This document shows positions 1-7,060 of a DNA stretch of 50,633 nt, piece after piece; positions within the stretch are counted from its first letter, which is position 1; every line of letters starts with the position of its first letter. The stretch covers positions 1-50,633 of the forward strand of contig JAWXUX010000014.1 of assembly GCA_044426045.1 (NCBI GenBank), read 5' to 3'. The stretch is from JAWXUU01 sp044426045. GTDB taxonomy: Bacteria; Bacillota; Clostridia; Christensenellales; CAMQZB01. A program made the position numbers and the translations under genes. The notes under the pieces were generated by a model, which worked only from the letters and a program-made list of their open reading frames with translations, had not been told where the DNA came from and ran no database searches.

Positions 1-146
1 TCAATAATTACTAGTTATCCTTTATTTTTATATAATTATAACACAACGCAATACATTTATCAATACTAAATTTATATTTTATTATATTAATCCTTTGTTT
101 TATTCTTTCTATATTATATACTATCATCAAAAATGGGAGAATACTT

Positions 147-1058
147 ATGAAAATTACTATTGACATTATTGATTTATACCTAAATCACTGCGAAAATGAA
201 AAGCGACTGGATTTGAAAACCATAAAAGCATACAAGATTGATTTGCAGCAATTTTATGACTTTATTTATAATATCGATATCTCAAAAACTTCTATACTGA
301 ATTTTATTATTGAATTACAATCTAAATATAAACCCCGCAGTGTTAAGCGCAAGGTTGCTTCATTAAAGGCATTGTTTAATTATTTAATGGAAAATGAACT
401 TATACTGTCAAACCCATTTCATTTGTTTAAAGTCAAAATTAAACAACCATTTATACTACCAAAAGTTATCCCTATTGAAATATTACAAAAAATTTTCAAT
501 TATATATACTCGTTTGAACATTTAACCAATTCATATAGTTACAGTGCATTTATTGCATCCCGCAACATCGCAGTGTGCGAACTTTTATTTGGAACTGGCA
601 TACGAATATCTGAGCTGTGCTCGCTCACGATAGACGCAGTGAATTTGCAATCAAGACACATAAAAATATATGGTAAAGGTGCCAAGGAACGCTTGATACA
701 GATTCCCAACGATACTATAATAACTGCTTTGAAAAATTATTATATATTAAAACACAAAGTAAAAAAATCATCTGATTTTTTCTTTATCAACCGTTCTTCT
801 GAGCGTTTATCCGAACAGTCTGTCCGCTTCATGCTTAAAAAGCTCACTAAGACATGCGGTATCCAAACGAATATAACTCCCCACATGTTTCGCCACACAT
901 TTGCAACCATGCTTCTTGATGATGATGTAGACATCCGCCACATTCAACATATACTCGGGCATTCTTCAATAACAACTACACAAATCTACACCCATGTTTC
1001 CTCAACCAAACAACGAGATATTCTACTAACTAAAAATCCAAGAAATAAACTATTTTGA
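147..1058 (+). CDS. Tyrosine recombinase (XerC/XerD-like)
   Basis: A 303-residue site-specific recombinase that cuts and rejoins DNA through a tyrosine-DNA intermediate. The N-terminal ~100 residues look like the SAM-like core-binding domain of phage and Xer integrases. The catalytic domain shows the usual set: Arg in GTGIRISEL (~res 150), Lys in the beta-hairpin IYGKGAKERL, the H-x-x-R box HMFRHTFA, and LGHSSITTTQIYTHVS holding the second His and the nucleophilic Tyr. Length and lack of an extra N-terminal arm-binding domain fit Xer-type enzymes or small element integrases rather than large phage integrases. The ATG follows a GGGAG site. It is one of only two plus-strand genes and lies 280 bp from a tRNA gene. 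It could resolve chromosome dimers, but it may equally belong to a mobile element entering from the left. Family is sure, role is not. Confidence 0.9.
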   Translation: MKITIDIIDLYLNHCENEKRLDLKTIKAYKIDLQQFYDFIYNIDISKTSILNFIIELQSKYKPRSVKRKVASLKALFNYLMENELILSNPFHLFKVKIKQPFILPKVIPIEILQKIFNYIYSFEHLTNSYSYSAFIASRNIAVCELLFGTGIRISELCSLTIDAVNLQSRHIKIYGKGAKERLIQIPNDTIITALKNYYILKHKVKKSSDFFFINRSSERLSEQSVRFMLKKLTKTCGIQTNITPHMFRHTFATMLLDDDVDIRHIQHILGHSSITTTQIYTHVSSTKQRDILLTKNPRNKLF

Positions 1059-1132
1059 TATAAATAACCAATCCATGTAGACATAGATCATTTGTGGAAT
1101 ATTTTTGTTCAGTAACTACGCTATCTTTTCAA

Positions 1133-1168
1133 CACCAATCAGGTAACTTGATTTTTCACTGACTGGTG
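1133..1168. repeat. Imperfect inverted repeat downstream of the recombinase
   Basis: CACCAATCAG (1133-1142) and CTGACTGGTG (1159-1168) form a 10-bp stem with one mismatch around a 16-nt loop. No clear T-run follows, so it is a weak terminator candidate for the recombinase gene or a possible recombination site. Confidence 0.35.
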
Positions 1169-1296
1169 CTGAATGAAATTTTATAAACTTTTGGTTTATG
1201 AAATTTGTGAAGAATATTGAAATTTTATAGGTTATAGTGCAAAATCACTGAATTTTAGCTTTATATCAACCCATTCCCCTCAAAATCACAGAAAAT

Positions 1297-1328
1297 AAGC
1301 CCGCTTTCAAATGAACGAAAGTGAGCTT
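1297..1328 (-). terminator. Terminator of the tRNA-Arg gene
   Basis: Read on the minus strand, AAGCTCACTTTC and GAAAGCGGGCTT pair with a couple of mismatches around an 8-nt loop, followed by ATTTTC, directly 3' of the tRNA. Confidence 0.55.
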
Positions 1329-1336
1329 TCACATGG

Positions 1337-1410
1337 TATACCCGACTGGGATCGAACCAGTGGCATTCAGAGTCGGAGTCTGATGCTCTATCCAACTGAG
1401 CTACGGGTAT
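1337..1410 (-). tRNA. tRNA-Arg (anticodon CCG)
   Basis: The minus strand folds as a full cloverleaf. Acceptor ATACCCG pairs with CGGGTAT. U8-A9 are followed by a GCTC/GAGC D-stem. The anticodon stem TCAGA/TCTGA encloses the loop CTCCGAC, giving anticodon CCG, which reads CGG (Arg). The T-arm is ACTGG-TTCGATC-CCAGT and the discriminator base is A. CCA is not encoded. The gene lies alone between the recombinase and the heptamer-rich stretch downstream of hom. Confidence 0.93.
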
Positions 1411-1444
1411 TTATTGGGGTTTTGTTGTTGGTTTTGATGTTTTT

Positions 1445-1548
1445 TGTGGTTTGTAGTTTGTGGTTTGTAGTTTGTGATTTATGGTTTTGCGGTTTGTGAT
1501 TTGTGATTTGTAGTTTATGGTTTGTAATTTGTGATTTGTGGTTTTGTA
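1445..1548. repeat. Degenerate heptamer tandem repeat (GTGATTT / GTAGTTT type)
   Basis: About 100 bp of 7-nt units such as GTGGTTT, GTAGTTT and GTGATTT follow each other in phase, with a few units of 8 nt. The period matches the 7-mer arrays at 11.25-11.44 kb, 15.84-16.05 kb and 22.44 kb, but the unit sequence differs. No coding potential is credible here. Confidence 0.75.
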
Positions 1549-1582
1549 TTTTATATTTACTTGTTCAGTCGCTTTGTTTATT

Positions 1583-1612
1583 AAAGCTGAGAGCAATCCC
1601 GCCCTCAGCTTA
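1583..1612 (-). terminator. Terminator downstream of hom
   Basis: Arms AAGCTGAGAGC (1584-1594) and GCCCTCAGCTT (1601-1611) form a stem with one mismatch, about 60 bp beyond the hom stop codon. On the minus strand it is followed by TTTAATAAA. A smaller hairpin, GGATACTT/AAGTACCC, sits at 1635-1655 and may contribute. Confidence 0.6.
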
Positions 1613-1670
1613 TTTCTTGATTTATTATATTCAAGGGTACTTTCAAAAAGTATCCTCAATTTTTGCAATT

Positions 1671-2960
1671 TTATTCTTCGATACGGATGATTGCTTCGAT
1701 TGATTCAATTCCTGGTGTTGCTTGAAGTTTTGCAATAGCTTTTTGGATTTTTGATTCGCTTGTCAAGTGAGTTGTGATAACAAGTTGAACATCGCCATCT
1801 TCTGAAGCTGATTTTTGGATAACTTGACGCATTGAAACTGCACTTTTTGAGAACACTTCGCCAACTTTTGCTAGCACACCGAGTTCATCTTTCACGATAA
1901 GGCGGATATAGTATTCACAAGTGAAATCAGCCGCAATTTTTTTGCTTGCTTCTTGCATTGTTTGACCACCAAATGATGTGTAGCCATGACCTGTGAGAAG
2001 TTTTTTGCCTGCGTAAAGCACGTCAGAAACGATGGCACTTCCCGTTGGAAGGTCGCCCGCGCCCCTGCCATAAAGCATAACTTCACCAACGCTGTCGCCG
2101 ACGATTGTCACTGCGTTGAAAGAGCCTTTCACGTTGCTGAGAAGGTCTTCATTTTTGATAAATGTTGGATGAACCCTTGCTTCAATGCCTTTTTCCGCAC
2201 GCTTAGCAATTCCAAGAAGTTTCATTGTGTAGCCAAAGTGTTTACCGTATTCGATATCTTCGATTTTAACTTCGCTGATACCTTCGCGATAGATACTTTC
2301 GAGTGGCACTTTTGTTTGGAATGCAAGTGACGAAAGGATTGAAAGTTTATATGCAGCGTCGAAACCGTCAACGTCTGCTGATGGATTTGCTTCGGCATAG
2401 CCAAGTTTTTGCGCTTCAGAAAGCACCTCGCCATAGCTTGCGCCGTCGTCGCTCATTTTTGACAAAATATAGTTTGTTGTTCCGTTGATGATACCTTTCA
2501 AACTGATGATATTGTTTGCTTGCGTACCTTCGTGGAGTGTTCTGATGATTGGAACGCCACCAACGCAAGATGCTTCATAATAAAGGCCAACGTTGTTTTT
2601 CTTTGCAATCGCTTCAAGTTCATAAAAATGTTTTGCAAGAAGCTCTTTATTTGCAGTCACCACGCATTTGCCAGCAGCAAGTGATCTTTCAACCGCTTCT
2701 TTTGCAAATCCGCAACCGCCGATAACTTCAACCACGATGTCTACCGCTGGATTTGAAATCACTTCCATAAGATTAGTTGTCACGATTTCTTCTGGCACAT
2801 TGAACAGTTCACATCTTTCTTTTCTTAGTTCCATAACGTTTTCAACTGTCACGTCAAGGGATTGAGTTTGTTTATAATATTCTTTATTTTTCACAAGAAT
2901 CTCGTATGTTCCGCCACCAACTGTGCCAAGACCCAAGATTGCTACGCCAACTTTTTGCAT
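1671..2960 (-). CDS. hom: Homoserine dehydrogenase
   Basis: Reduces aspartate 4-semialdehyde to homoserine with NAD(P)H, the branch point toward threonine and methionine. The 429-residue protein starts with a Rossmann motif GLGTVGGGTYEIL (res ~10-22). It continues with the conserved stretch TANKELLAKH and the catalytic-domain segments EASCVGGVPIIRTL and GIINGTTNYIL. It ends in an ACT domain (~res 350-425, YYIRLIVKDELGVLAKVGEVF) that in this family mediates feedback by threonine. Length is typical for Gram-positive HSD. Its ATG shares one base with the TAA stop of coaX (TAATG), so the two are translationally coupled. It is the last gene of the S-component/coaX/hom unit, with a terminator ~60 bp downstream. 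Confidence 0.96.
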   Translation of the reverse strand: MQKVGVAILGLGTVGGGTYEILVKNKEYYKQTQSLDVTVENVMELRKERCELFNVPEEIVTTNLMEVISNPAVDIVVEVIGGCGFAKEAVERSLAAGKCVVTANKELLAKHFYELEAIAKKNNVGLYYEASCVGGVPIIRTLHEGTQANNIISLKGIINGTTNYILSKMSDDGASYGEVLSEAQKLGYAEANPSADVDGFDAAYKLSILSSLAFQTKVPLESIYREGISEVKIEDIEYGKHFGYTMKLLGIAKRAEKGIEARVHPTFIKNEDLLSNVKGSFNAVTIVGDSVGEVMLYGRGAGDLPTGSAIVSDVLYAGKKLLTGHGYTSFGGQTMQEASKKIAADFTCEYYIRLIVKDELGVLAKVGEVFSKSAVSMRQVIQKSASEDGDVQLVITTHLTSESKIQKAIAKLQATPGIESIEAIIRIEE

Positions 2961-3748
2961 TATTTTTTATCCTCCACATTCATATCGTATAATATTTTTA
3001 ACCCTTTCAAGGTGAGTGATCTATCTTTCACATCGATGATTTTTTCTTCATCGGATATAAGCTCGCACATTCCCCCCGTTGCAACAACCAAAACATCAGT
3101 TTCGCCTTTTTCGGCAAGTTCTTCTTTCATTTTGCGAACGATATATTCACAAAGCCCGATAAAGCCATTGATGATACCGCTTTGCATGTTGCTGGACGTC
3201 GTTTGGGAAATAACAGACGCTGGTTTCACAAGCTCCACTTTCGGAAGCTTTGCGCCCGCGTCGGTGAGCGCAGATGCTGTCACTTTGATTCCTGGGGCAA
3301 TCACGCCACCGAGGAATTCCCCCGATTTGGTCACGACGTTGAAAGTGCTTGCCGTGCCGAAATCTATGACGATAACCGTCTTTTTATATATTGAATGAAC
3401 CGCAACGGAATTCACAATTCTGTCACTGCCCACTTCTTTAGGGTCTTTATATCTGAGGTTCAATCCCGTTTTTATTCCAGGCCCCACTTGCATTGGGGGC
3501 ACGTTAAAATAATACTTGCACATTTGAACAAGCGTGAAATTGAGCGATGGGTTAACTGACGAAAAGATTATGCCTTCGATGATTTTTTTATCGTAGCCAT
3601 TTTCTCTTAGCAAATTTGATATAGTAACACCATATTCATCCGCTGTTTGATTTCGTTGAGTGGATATTCTCCAACTTTTTTGAAGCGACACTGAATCAAA
3701 CAAGCCAAGCTTGATGTTAGTGTTGCCAACGTCCATAACTAGTATCAT
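2960..3748 (-). CDS. coaX: Type III pantothenate kinase
   Basis: Phosphorylates pantothenate, the first step of coenzyme A synthesis. The 262-residue protein belongs to the ASKHA fold. The phosphate-1 loop DVGNTNIKLGLFD lies at the N-terminus, followed by GPGIKTGLN, GSDRIVNSVA, VIDFGTASTFNVV and GGVIAPGI, the usual CoaX blocks. Type III kinases are not inhibited by CoA and generally need a monovalent cation. The gene overlaps hom by one base and lies 75 bp downstream of an ECF-transporter S component. That neighbourhood suggests the S component imports pantothenate, although this is inference. Confidence 0.96.
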   Translation of the reverse strand: MILVMDVGNTNIKLGLFDSVSLQKSWRISTQRNQTADEYGVTISNLLRENGYDKKIIEGIIFSSVNPSLNFTLVQMCKYYFNVPPMQVGPGIKTGLNLRYKDPKEVGSDRIVNSVAVHSIYKKTVIVIDFGTASTFNVVTKSGEFLGGVIAPGIKVTASALTDAGAKLPKVELVKPASVISQTTSSNMQSGIINGFIGLCEYIVRKMKEELAEKGETDVLVVATGGMCELISDEEKIIDVKDRSLTLKGLKILYDMNVEDKK

Positions 3749-3770
3749 GTTTACCCCTTGATTTTTATTT

Positions 3771-3817
3771 GCCTTTAGTATTTTACGTTTAGTTTTTTAC
3801 GTTTAGTATTTTTACTG
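3771..3817. repeat. Short degenerate 7/14-mer repeat between the S component and coaX genes
   Basis: TTTAGTATTTTACG is repeated about two and a half times with small changes, then followed by TGCACGG. It begins right after the stop codon of the S-component gene. Both the 7-nt period and the TGCACGG neighbour resemble the repeat copies at 11.38-11.44 kb and 22.41-22.47 kb. Confidence 0.55.
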
Positions 3818-3823
3818 CACGGT

Positions 3824-4417
3824 TCACGCCAATCTTTTCACCTTTTGAACGGCGAAAGAACAAACTGGAACCGCAAGAATTGCAATGATGATTTCAGGAA
3901 CGGTGTTTGCAGCGACTATGCCCCAAATAAACGCCCAGTTGAGCGCAGTCCCCGTTGAAAGCATACTGCCGTTATAAAGAATATAAAGCATTCCGAGAAA
4001 CAGCGTTGTGTTTGTGAGAGTGCCCGCAAGTGCCCCGCAAACGCTTGGAACGGTGAAATTCCAAATTTTCTTGGTGTTGTTTCTGAAAAGATATTTCACG
4101 CCGTGATAAACAAGATAGGCAACCGCACCCACAAAAATTCTTGGAAAAATTGAAACAAGTGGATTTTGGATTGCAAACGCAAGAACGGTGACGGGACGCA
4201 AATATGAATTTATCATTGAAAAAATTCCCATGAACGTTGAAACAAGCACGCTCGATTTCAAATCTAGCGTTTGGCTGGCAACAAGGCATGGAATCAATAT
4301 TATATTGATTGAAACTATCGGTGTTGTCAAAAGTCCCAACTGCGGAACAAGTGTCATAACTGCAATCAGCGCCACAAAAAGTGATACGTGAGCAATCTGT
4401 TTAGTGTTGATATTCAT
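3824..4417 (-). CDS. ECF transporter S component (possibly pantothenate)
   Basis: A 197-residue membrane protein with about six hydrophobic segments (first: IAHVSLFVALIAVMTLVPQLGLL). Size and layout match the substrate-binding S components of energy-coupling factor transporters, which dock onto a shared EcfA/A'/T module that is not in this window. The ATG at 4417 was chosen over an in-frame upstream start because a perfect GGAGG lies 5 nt before it and the added upstream residues are basic and unlike the family. It heads an operon with coaX and hom, so a pantothenate (PanT-like) or related vitamin substrate is a reasonable inference. Family call is good, substrate is a guess. Confidence 0.82.
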   Translation of the reverse strand: MNINTKQIAHVSLFVALIAVMTLVPQLGLLTTPIVSINIILIPCLVASQTLDLKSSVLVSTFMGIFSMINSYLRPVTVLAFAIQNPLVSIFPRIFVGAVAYLVYHGVKYLFRNNTKKIWNFTVPSVCGALAGTLTNTTLFLGMLYILYNGSMLSTGTALNWAFIWGIVAANTVPEIIIAILAVPVCSFAVQKVKRLA

Positions 4418-4598
4418 TTTTACCTCCAATCGAATTCTTATCAAGATATCCGTTGCAAAATTTTTTCGTCTTCTTTCCGCCCGCAGTTTTGCCCATTTGG
4501 TGCAAACTGAATATTGGCGTTTCAAGATAGTGGATTTTCAACTCTAGTCTAAATTTTTGCAGAGAAAAGGTTGCAATATCTCACTATATTGACGATTC
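4418..4598 (-). promoter_or_regulatory. Long 5' leader of the S-component/coaX/hom operon
   Basis: About 180 nt separate the predicted start point from the ATG. The leader can form several hairpins, for example CAATA/TATTG near its 5' end and CAGTTTGC/GCAAAACTG in the middle. I do not recognise a known aptamer. The length and the vitamin-related operon make a regulatory RNA possible, and the published pan motif of Clostridia is the first comparison to make. Confidence 0.35.
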
Positions 4599-4604
4599 AT
4601 TTGC

Positions 4605-4633
4605 ATTATATCAAAAAAGAAAATTTTTGGCAA
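4605..4633 (-). promoter_or_regulatory. Sigma-A promoter of the S-component/coaX/hom operon
   Basis: Minus strand: TTGCCA (4633-4628), 17-bp spacer, TATAAT (4610-4605). Confidence 0.75.
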
Positions 4634-4740
4634 TTTATTTACAAGTTTTTGAAGGGTTTATTTTTCATTTTTCAAAATATTTTTTGAAATGACCGCTTTC
4701 TGCACAATGATACGGCGTTTATTATTTTTTTAAACATAAA

Positions 4741-4775
4741 AAAAGACCAAAGTTTTTATATGACTTTGGTCTTTT
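4741..4775 (-). terminator. Terminator downstream of the YjzC-like gene
   Basis: Perfect 13-bp arms AAAAGACCAAAGT / ACTTTGGTCTTTT around a 9-nt loop, followed on the minus strand by a run of seven T. It lies ~85 bp beyond the YjzC-like stop codon and could work in both directions. Confidence 0.85.
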
Positions 4776-4860
4776 ATTTTGGTGGCATAGCCACTTTTTT
4801 CTTTCGCTGGCTTGTTTAGTTATCTTTTGTGTTTTGGCTTAGAATTGCCACCTAGTTATA

Positions 4861-5007
4861 CTAGATTTCGTAGTGGCAACCTGATTGCGCTGTTGGTGGC
4901 ATTTTTTCGCCTTTTTCAACATGAACCACGTTCATTACTTTGCCGTTTTTCATCATTTTGTAGTCACCAGTTTTTGGAGCATATTCGCCCGAATTTAATC
5001 TTGTCAT
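4861..5007 (-). CDS. YjzC-like small protein
   Basis: A 48-residue soluble protein of unknown function. The pattern (SGEYAPKTGDYKM near the N-terminus, then VHVEKGEKMPPT) matches the small YjzC family of Bacilli and Clostridia, whose members have GxxxAPxxGxY and a KGxxFPPT box. The C-terminus adds a Cys and a His (SGCHYEI). The start was set at 5007 because AAGGAGG sits 8 nt upstream. A longer in-frame version would run through that site. It is monocistronic, with its own strong terminator. Family role is not established. Confidence 0.75.
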   Translation of the reverse strand: MTRLNSGEYAPKTGDYKMMKNGKVMNVVHVEKGEKMPPTAQSGCHYEI

Positions 5008-5124
5008 CTTATTTTCCTCCTTAAGTCCTATAAACAATCTTTTGTTTACAAGCATATTTTGTGGAGGAATAGGAATTTTTATGCAAAGATAAATGGGGAA
5101 ATAGCGTGGAAAAAATAGGGATTT

Positions 5125-6099
5125 TTAATTTTCGTTTTCGTCTTCTCCGCTTGTTGTGTGTTGGGAATTAACAAATTTTTCCGCTTTGAATTTTTGGAAA
5201 GCTGAAGTGTCTTCTTTTCCTTCTTTGAGATATGAAACAGTGACTTGAGGGAATGGTATGCCGATATTGTGTTTATCAAATTCGATTTTGATTGCACGGT
5301 TCAAATCACGTTGAAGTTGAAATTTATCTTCTTCGGCACATTTTGCAACAATCATGAGATTTACAGAATTATCGCCAAGCGAATCCACCCCACGATAGAA
5401 AGGTCCCTCCACGATTGCAGGATATTTTTCCTTCAATTTTGGCAAAAGCTTAGCAATAATATTTTCCACCCTTTCAAGTGATTCGGAATATTCAATTCCC
5501 ACATAGCAAGAAGCAAAAGAGGTTGAAGCCGAATTATTGATGATTTTTGAGATGTTAGAGTTGTTGATGATTTGAACGTTTCCACCAATATCTTCAATTT
5601 TAGTTGTTCTGATACCAATTTCATTCACTCTGCCACGCCAGCCATCGATAACGACAACGTCGCCAACTTGATAGTCGCCTTCAAAAACAATGAATATGCC
5701 TGCAACGATATCTGTTATCAAACTTGTTGTTCCAAGACCAATGACAAGCGTTAGCATTGAAACCCCCGTGATGAGTGCTGTTGTATCTTCGATATAATAG
5801 CCAAGACAGACAATCAAAACCACGATTGCAACGGCATATTTCACCATACTGCCAAGAAGTTTAGCAACCGTTTGCCCTTTTTTGCTGTCCCCACCGCTGT
5901 TTTTCACAAGGAATGTAAGAATTTTTGACACTGCTGATGCCAAAATACAAAGTACGATTGTCTTCACTGTTGCATCGAGTATTCTACTTTTAGCAGCGAG
6001 AGTTGTTGTCCACCCTTCAGTGTAGTATGATGCGTAGCTTATTGCAACAAACAGTATTATCACCCAATACAATAAATTTTTAAGTTTAAAATTTTTCAT
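5125..6099 (-). CDS. Small-conductance mechanosensitive channel (MscS family)
   Basis: A 324-residue membrane channel that opens under membrane tension and releases solutes on osmotic downshift. Three N-terminal hydrophobic segments (~res 10-30, 45-65, 88-110) are followed by the pore helix region GVSMLTLVIGLGTTSLITDI. The hallmark MscS beta-domain comes next (YQVGDVVVIDGWRGRVNEIGIRTTKI), then QIINNSNISKIINNS and a C-terminal alpha/beta domain. The ATG follows AAGGAGTG and lies only 13 bp after the stop of the upstream single-pass membrane protein. It is therefore the last gene of a three-gene envelope operon. The tail (TSAFQKFKAEKFVNSQHTTSGEDENEN) is polar and probably flexible. Confidence 0.93.
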   Translation of the reverse strand: MKNFKLKNLLYWVIILFVAISYASYYTEGWTTTLAAKSRILDATVKTIVLCILASAVSKILTFLVKNSGGDSKKGQTVAKLLGSMVKYAVAIVVLIVCLGYYIEDTTALITGVSMLTLVIGLGTTSLITDIVAGIFIVFEGDYQVGDVVVIDGWRGRVNEIGIRTTKIEDIGGNVQIINNSNISKIINNSASTSFASCYVGIEYSESLERVENIIAKLLPKLKEKYPAIVEGPFYRGVDSLGDNSVNLMIVAKCAEEDKFQLQRDLNRAIKIEFDKHNIGIPFPQVTVSYLKEGKEDTSAFQKFKAEKFVNSQHTTSGEDENEN

Positions 6100-6112
6100 A
6101 GCTTTTCACTCC

Positions 6113-7060
6113 TTATATTTTAACATTTATGTTAAAAATTTTGTTTGTGTCGTCATTTGCGATATCTATTGGCGAAATTGACACAAAGGAAATTTCCAAA
6201 ATATAGTCCATATCATCGGCGTTTTCGACGTTGACACATTGCGTTTGCGTTGGATTTTCAATTTCTCCTTCTGCAAAAACATCACCTGTTGTTTCAGAAA
6301 TCAATCTGTAATAAAAATTGTTATAATATCCGCTTTCGTCGACATATTTCATAGTGAAATAAAAACAGCCGTCGATTCGGCACCTGCATTCCCACTCGAT
6401 TTCGTCAAAGGAGGTTTGCAGTCCTGTCGTGGTGAACTTCTTGGTCAGATAAACTTTCAAATCGCCGTTTTCATCTTCACCAACAACTTGAGTTGTATAG
6501 CTCGTGCCTTCGAAAAGCCCCGTGATTGCGCCGTCAAATGTCACAGTCACCTCTCCGCCCTCAGATGATTTTGAAATCATTTCCACAACACTTGAAAGCT
6601 CGTCACTTGCCGTTGTGAGATATATCAAATCCGTTTGGTCTGTTTGGTCAGAATATGTGATTATCCGAAGATTAGTATCAAAATTGTCATAATCCATAAT
6701 CGTTGTTTCGTCAATCACATATTCAATCGTCGTTTCAAGCTGATAATCAACGCTTGTGCCATAAACATCAAACTTAGTGAATTCCGCAGATCCGCTGACA
6801 ACTGAAATTGCAATCACTGCAACCCCCGCAACGGCGGCAATGCCAGTTGTTATTTTTGAACTGTTTGAAGTGCTTTTTGATGTTGCACTTGACGTTTGCC
6901 CCGTTTCGCTTCCCACTTCGCCAGTGTCGCTGTATTCACAAATATCACCGTTATTTTCCGAATACAACAGCATGTTTTCCTCAAGTGCAGTGAACTCGCT
7001 TGCTTGCGTGTTCAATTCTGTTTCATTTGGGAACTCTTGATAACTTTTATTTTCAGCCAT
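6113..7060 (-). CDS. Single-pass membrane protein with fibronectin-III-like exterior domain
   Basis: Function not recognised. The 315-residue protein has an acidic, Ser/Thr-rich cytoplasmic N-terminus (res 1-~67), one membrane helix (ITTGIAAVAGVAVIAISVVSG) and a ~225-residue outer part of beta character. A segment of the outer part (FDGAITGLFEGTSYTTQVVGEDENGD) reads like a fibronectin type III strand pair. Without a cleavable signal peptide it should sit N-in, C-out. The ATG at 7060 was chosen because it lies 9 nt after AAGGGGG and overlaps the upstream stop by 8 nt (ATGGCTGA), a coupling arrangement. The neighbours are a surface protein and MscS. It resembles in layout, but not in sequence that I can prove, anti-sigma or cell-surface sensor proteins. 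Confidence 0.75.
   Translation of the reverse strand: MAENKSYQEFPNETELNTQASEFTALEENMLLYSENNGDICEYSDTGEVGSETGQTSSATSKSTSNSSKITTGIAAVAGVAVIAISVVSGSAEFTKFDVYGTSVDYQLETTIEYVIDETTIMDYDNFDTNLRIITYSDQTDQTDLIYLTTASDELSSVVEMISKSSEGGEVTVTFDGAITGLFEGTSYTTQVVGEDENGDLKVYLTKKFTTTGLQTSFDEIEWECRCRIDGCFYFTMKYVDESGYYNNFYYRLISETTGDVFAEGEIENPTQTQCVNVENADDMDYILEISFVSISPIDIANDDTNKIFNINVKI

Noticed and set aside
1671..1710. T-box or threonine attenuator controlling hom
   Set aside because: hom is the third gene of an operon with a one-base overlap to coaX. No leader precedes it.
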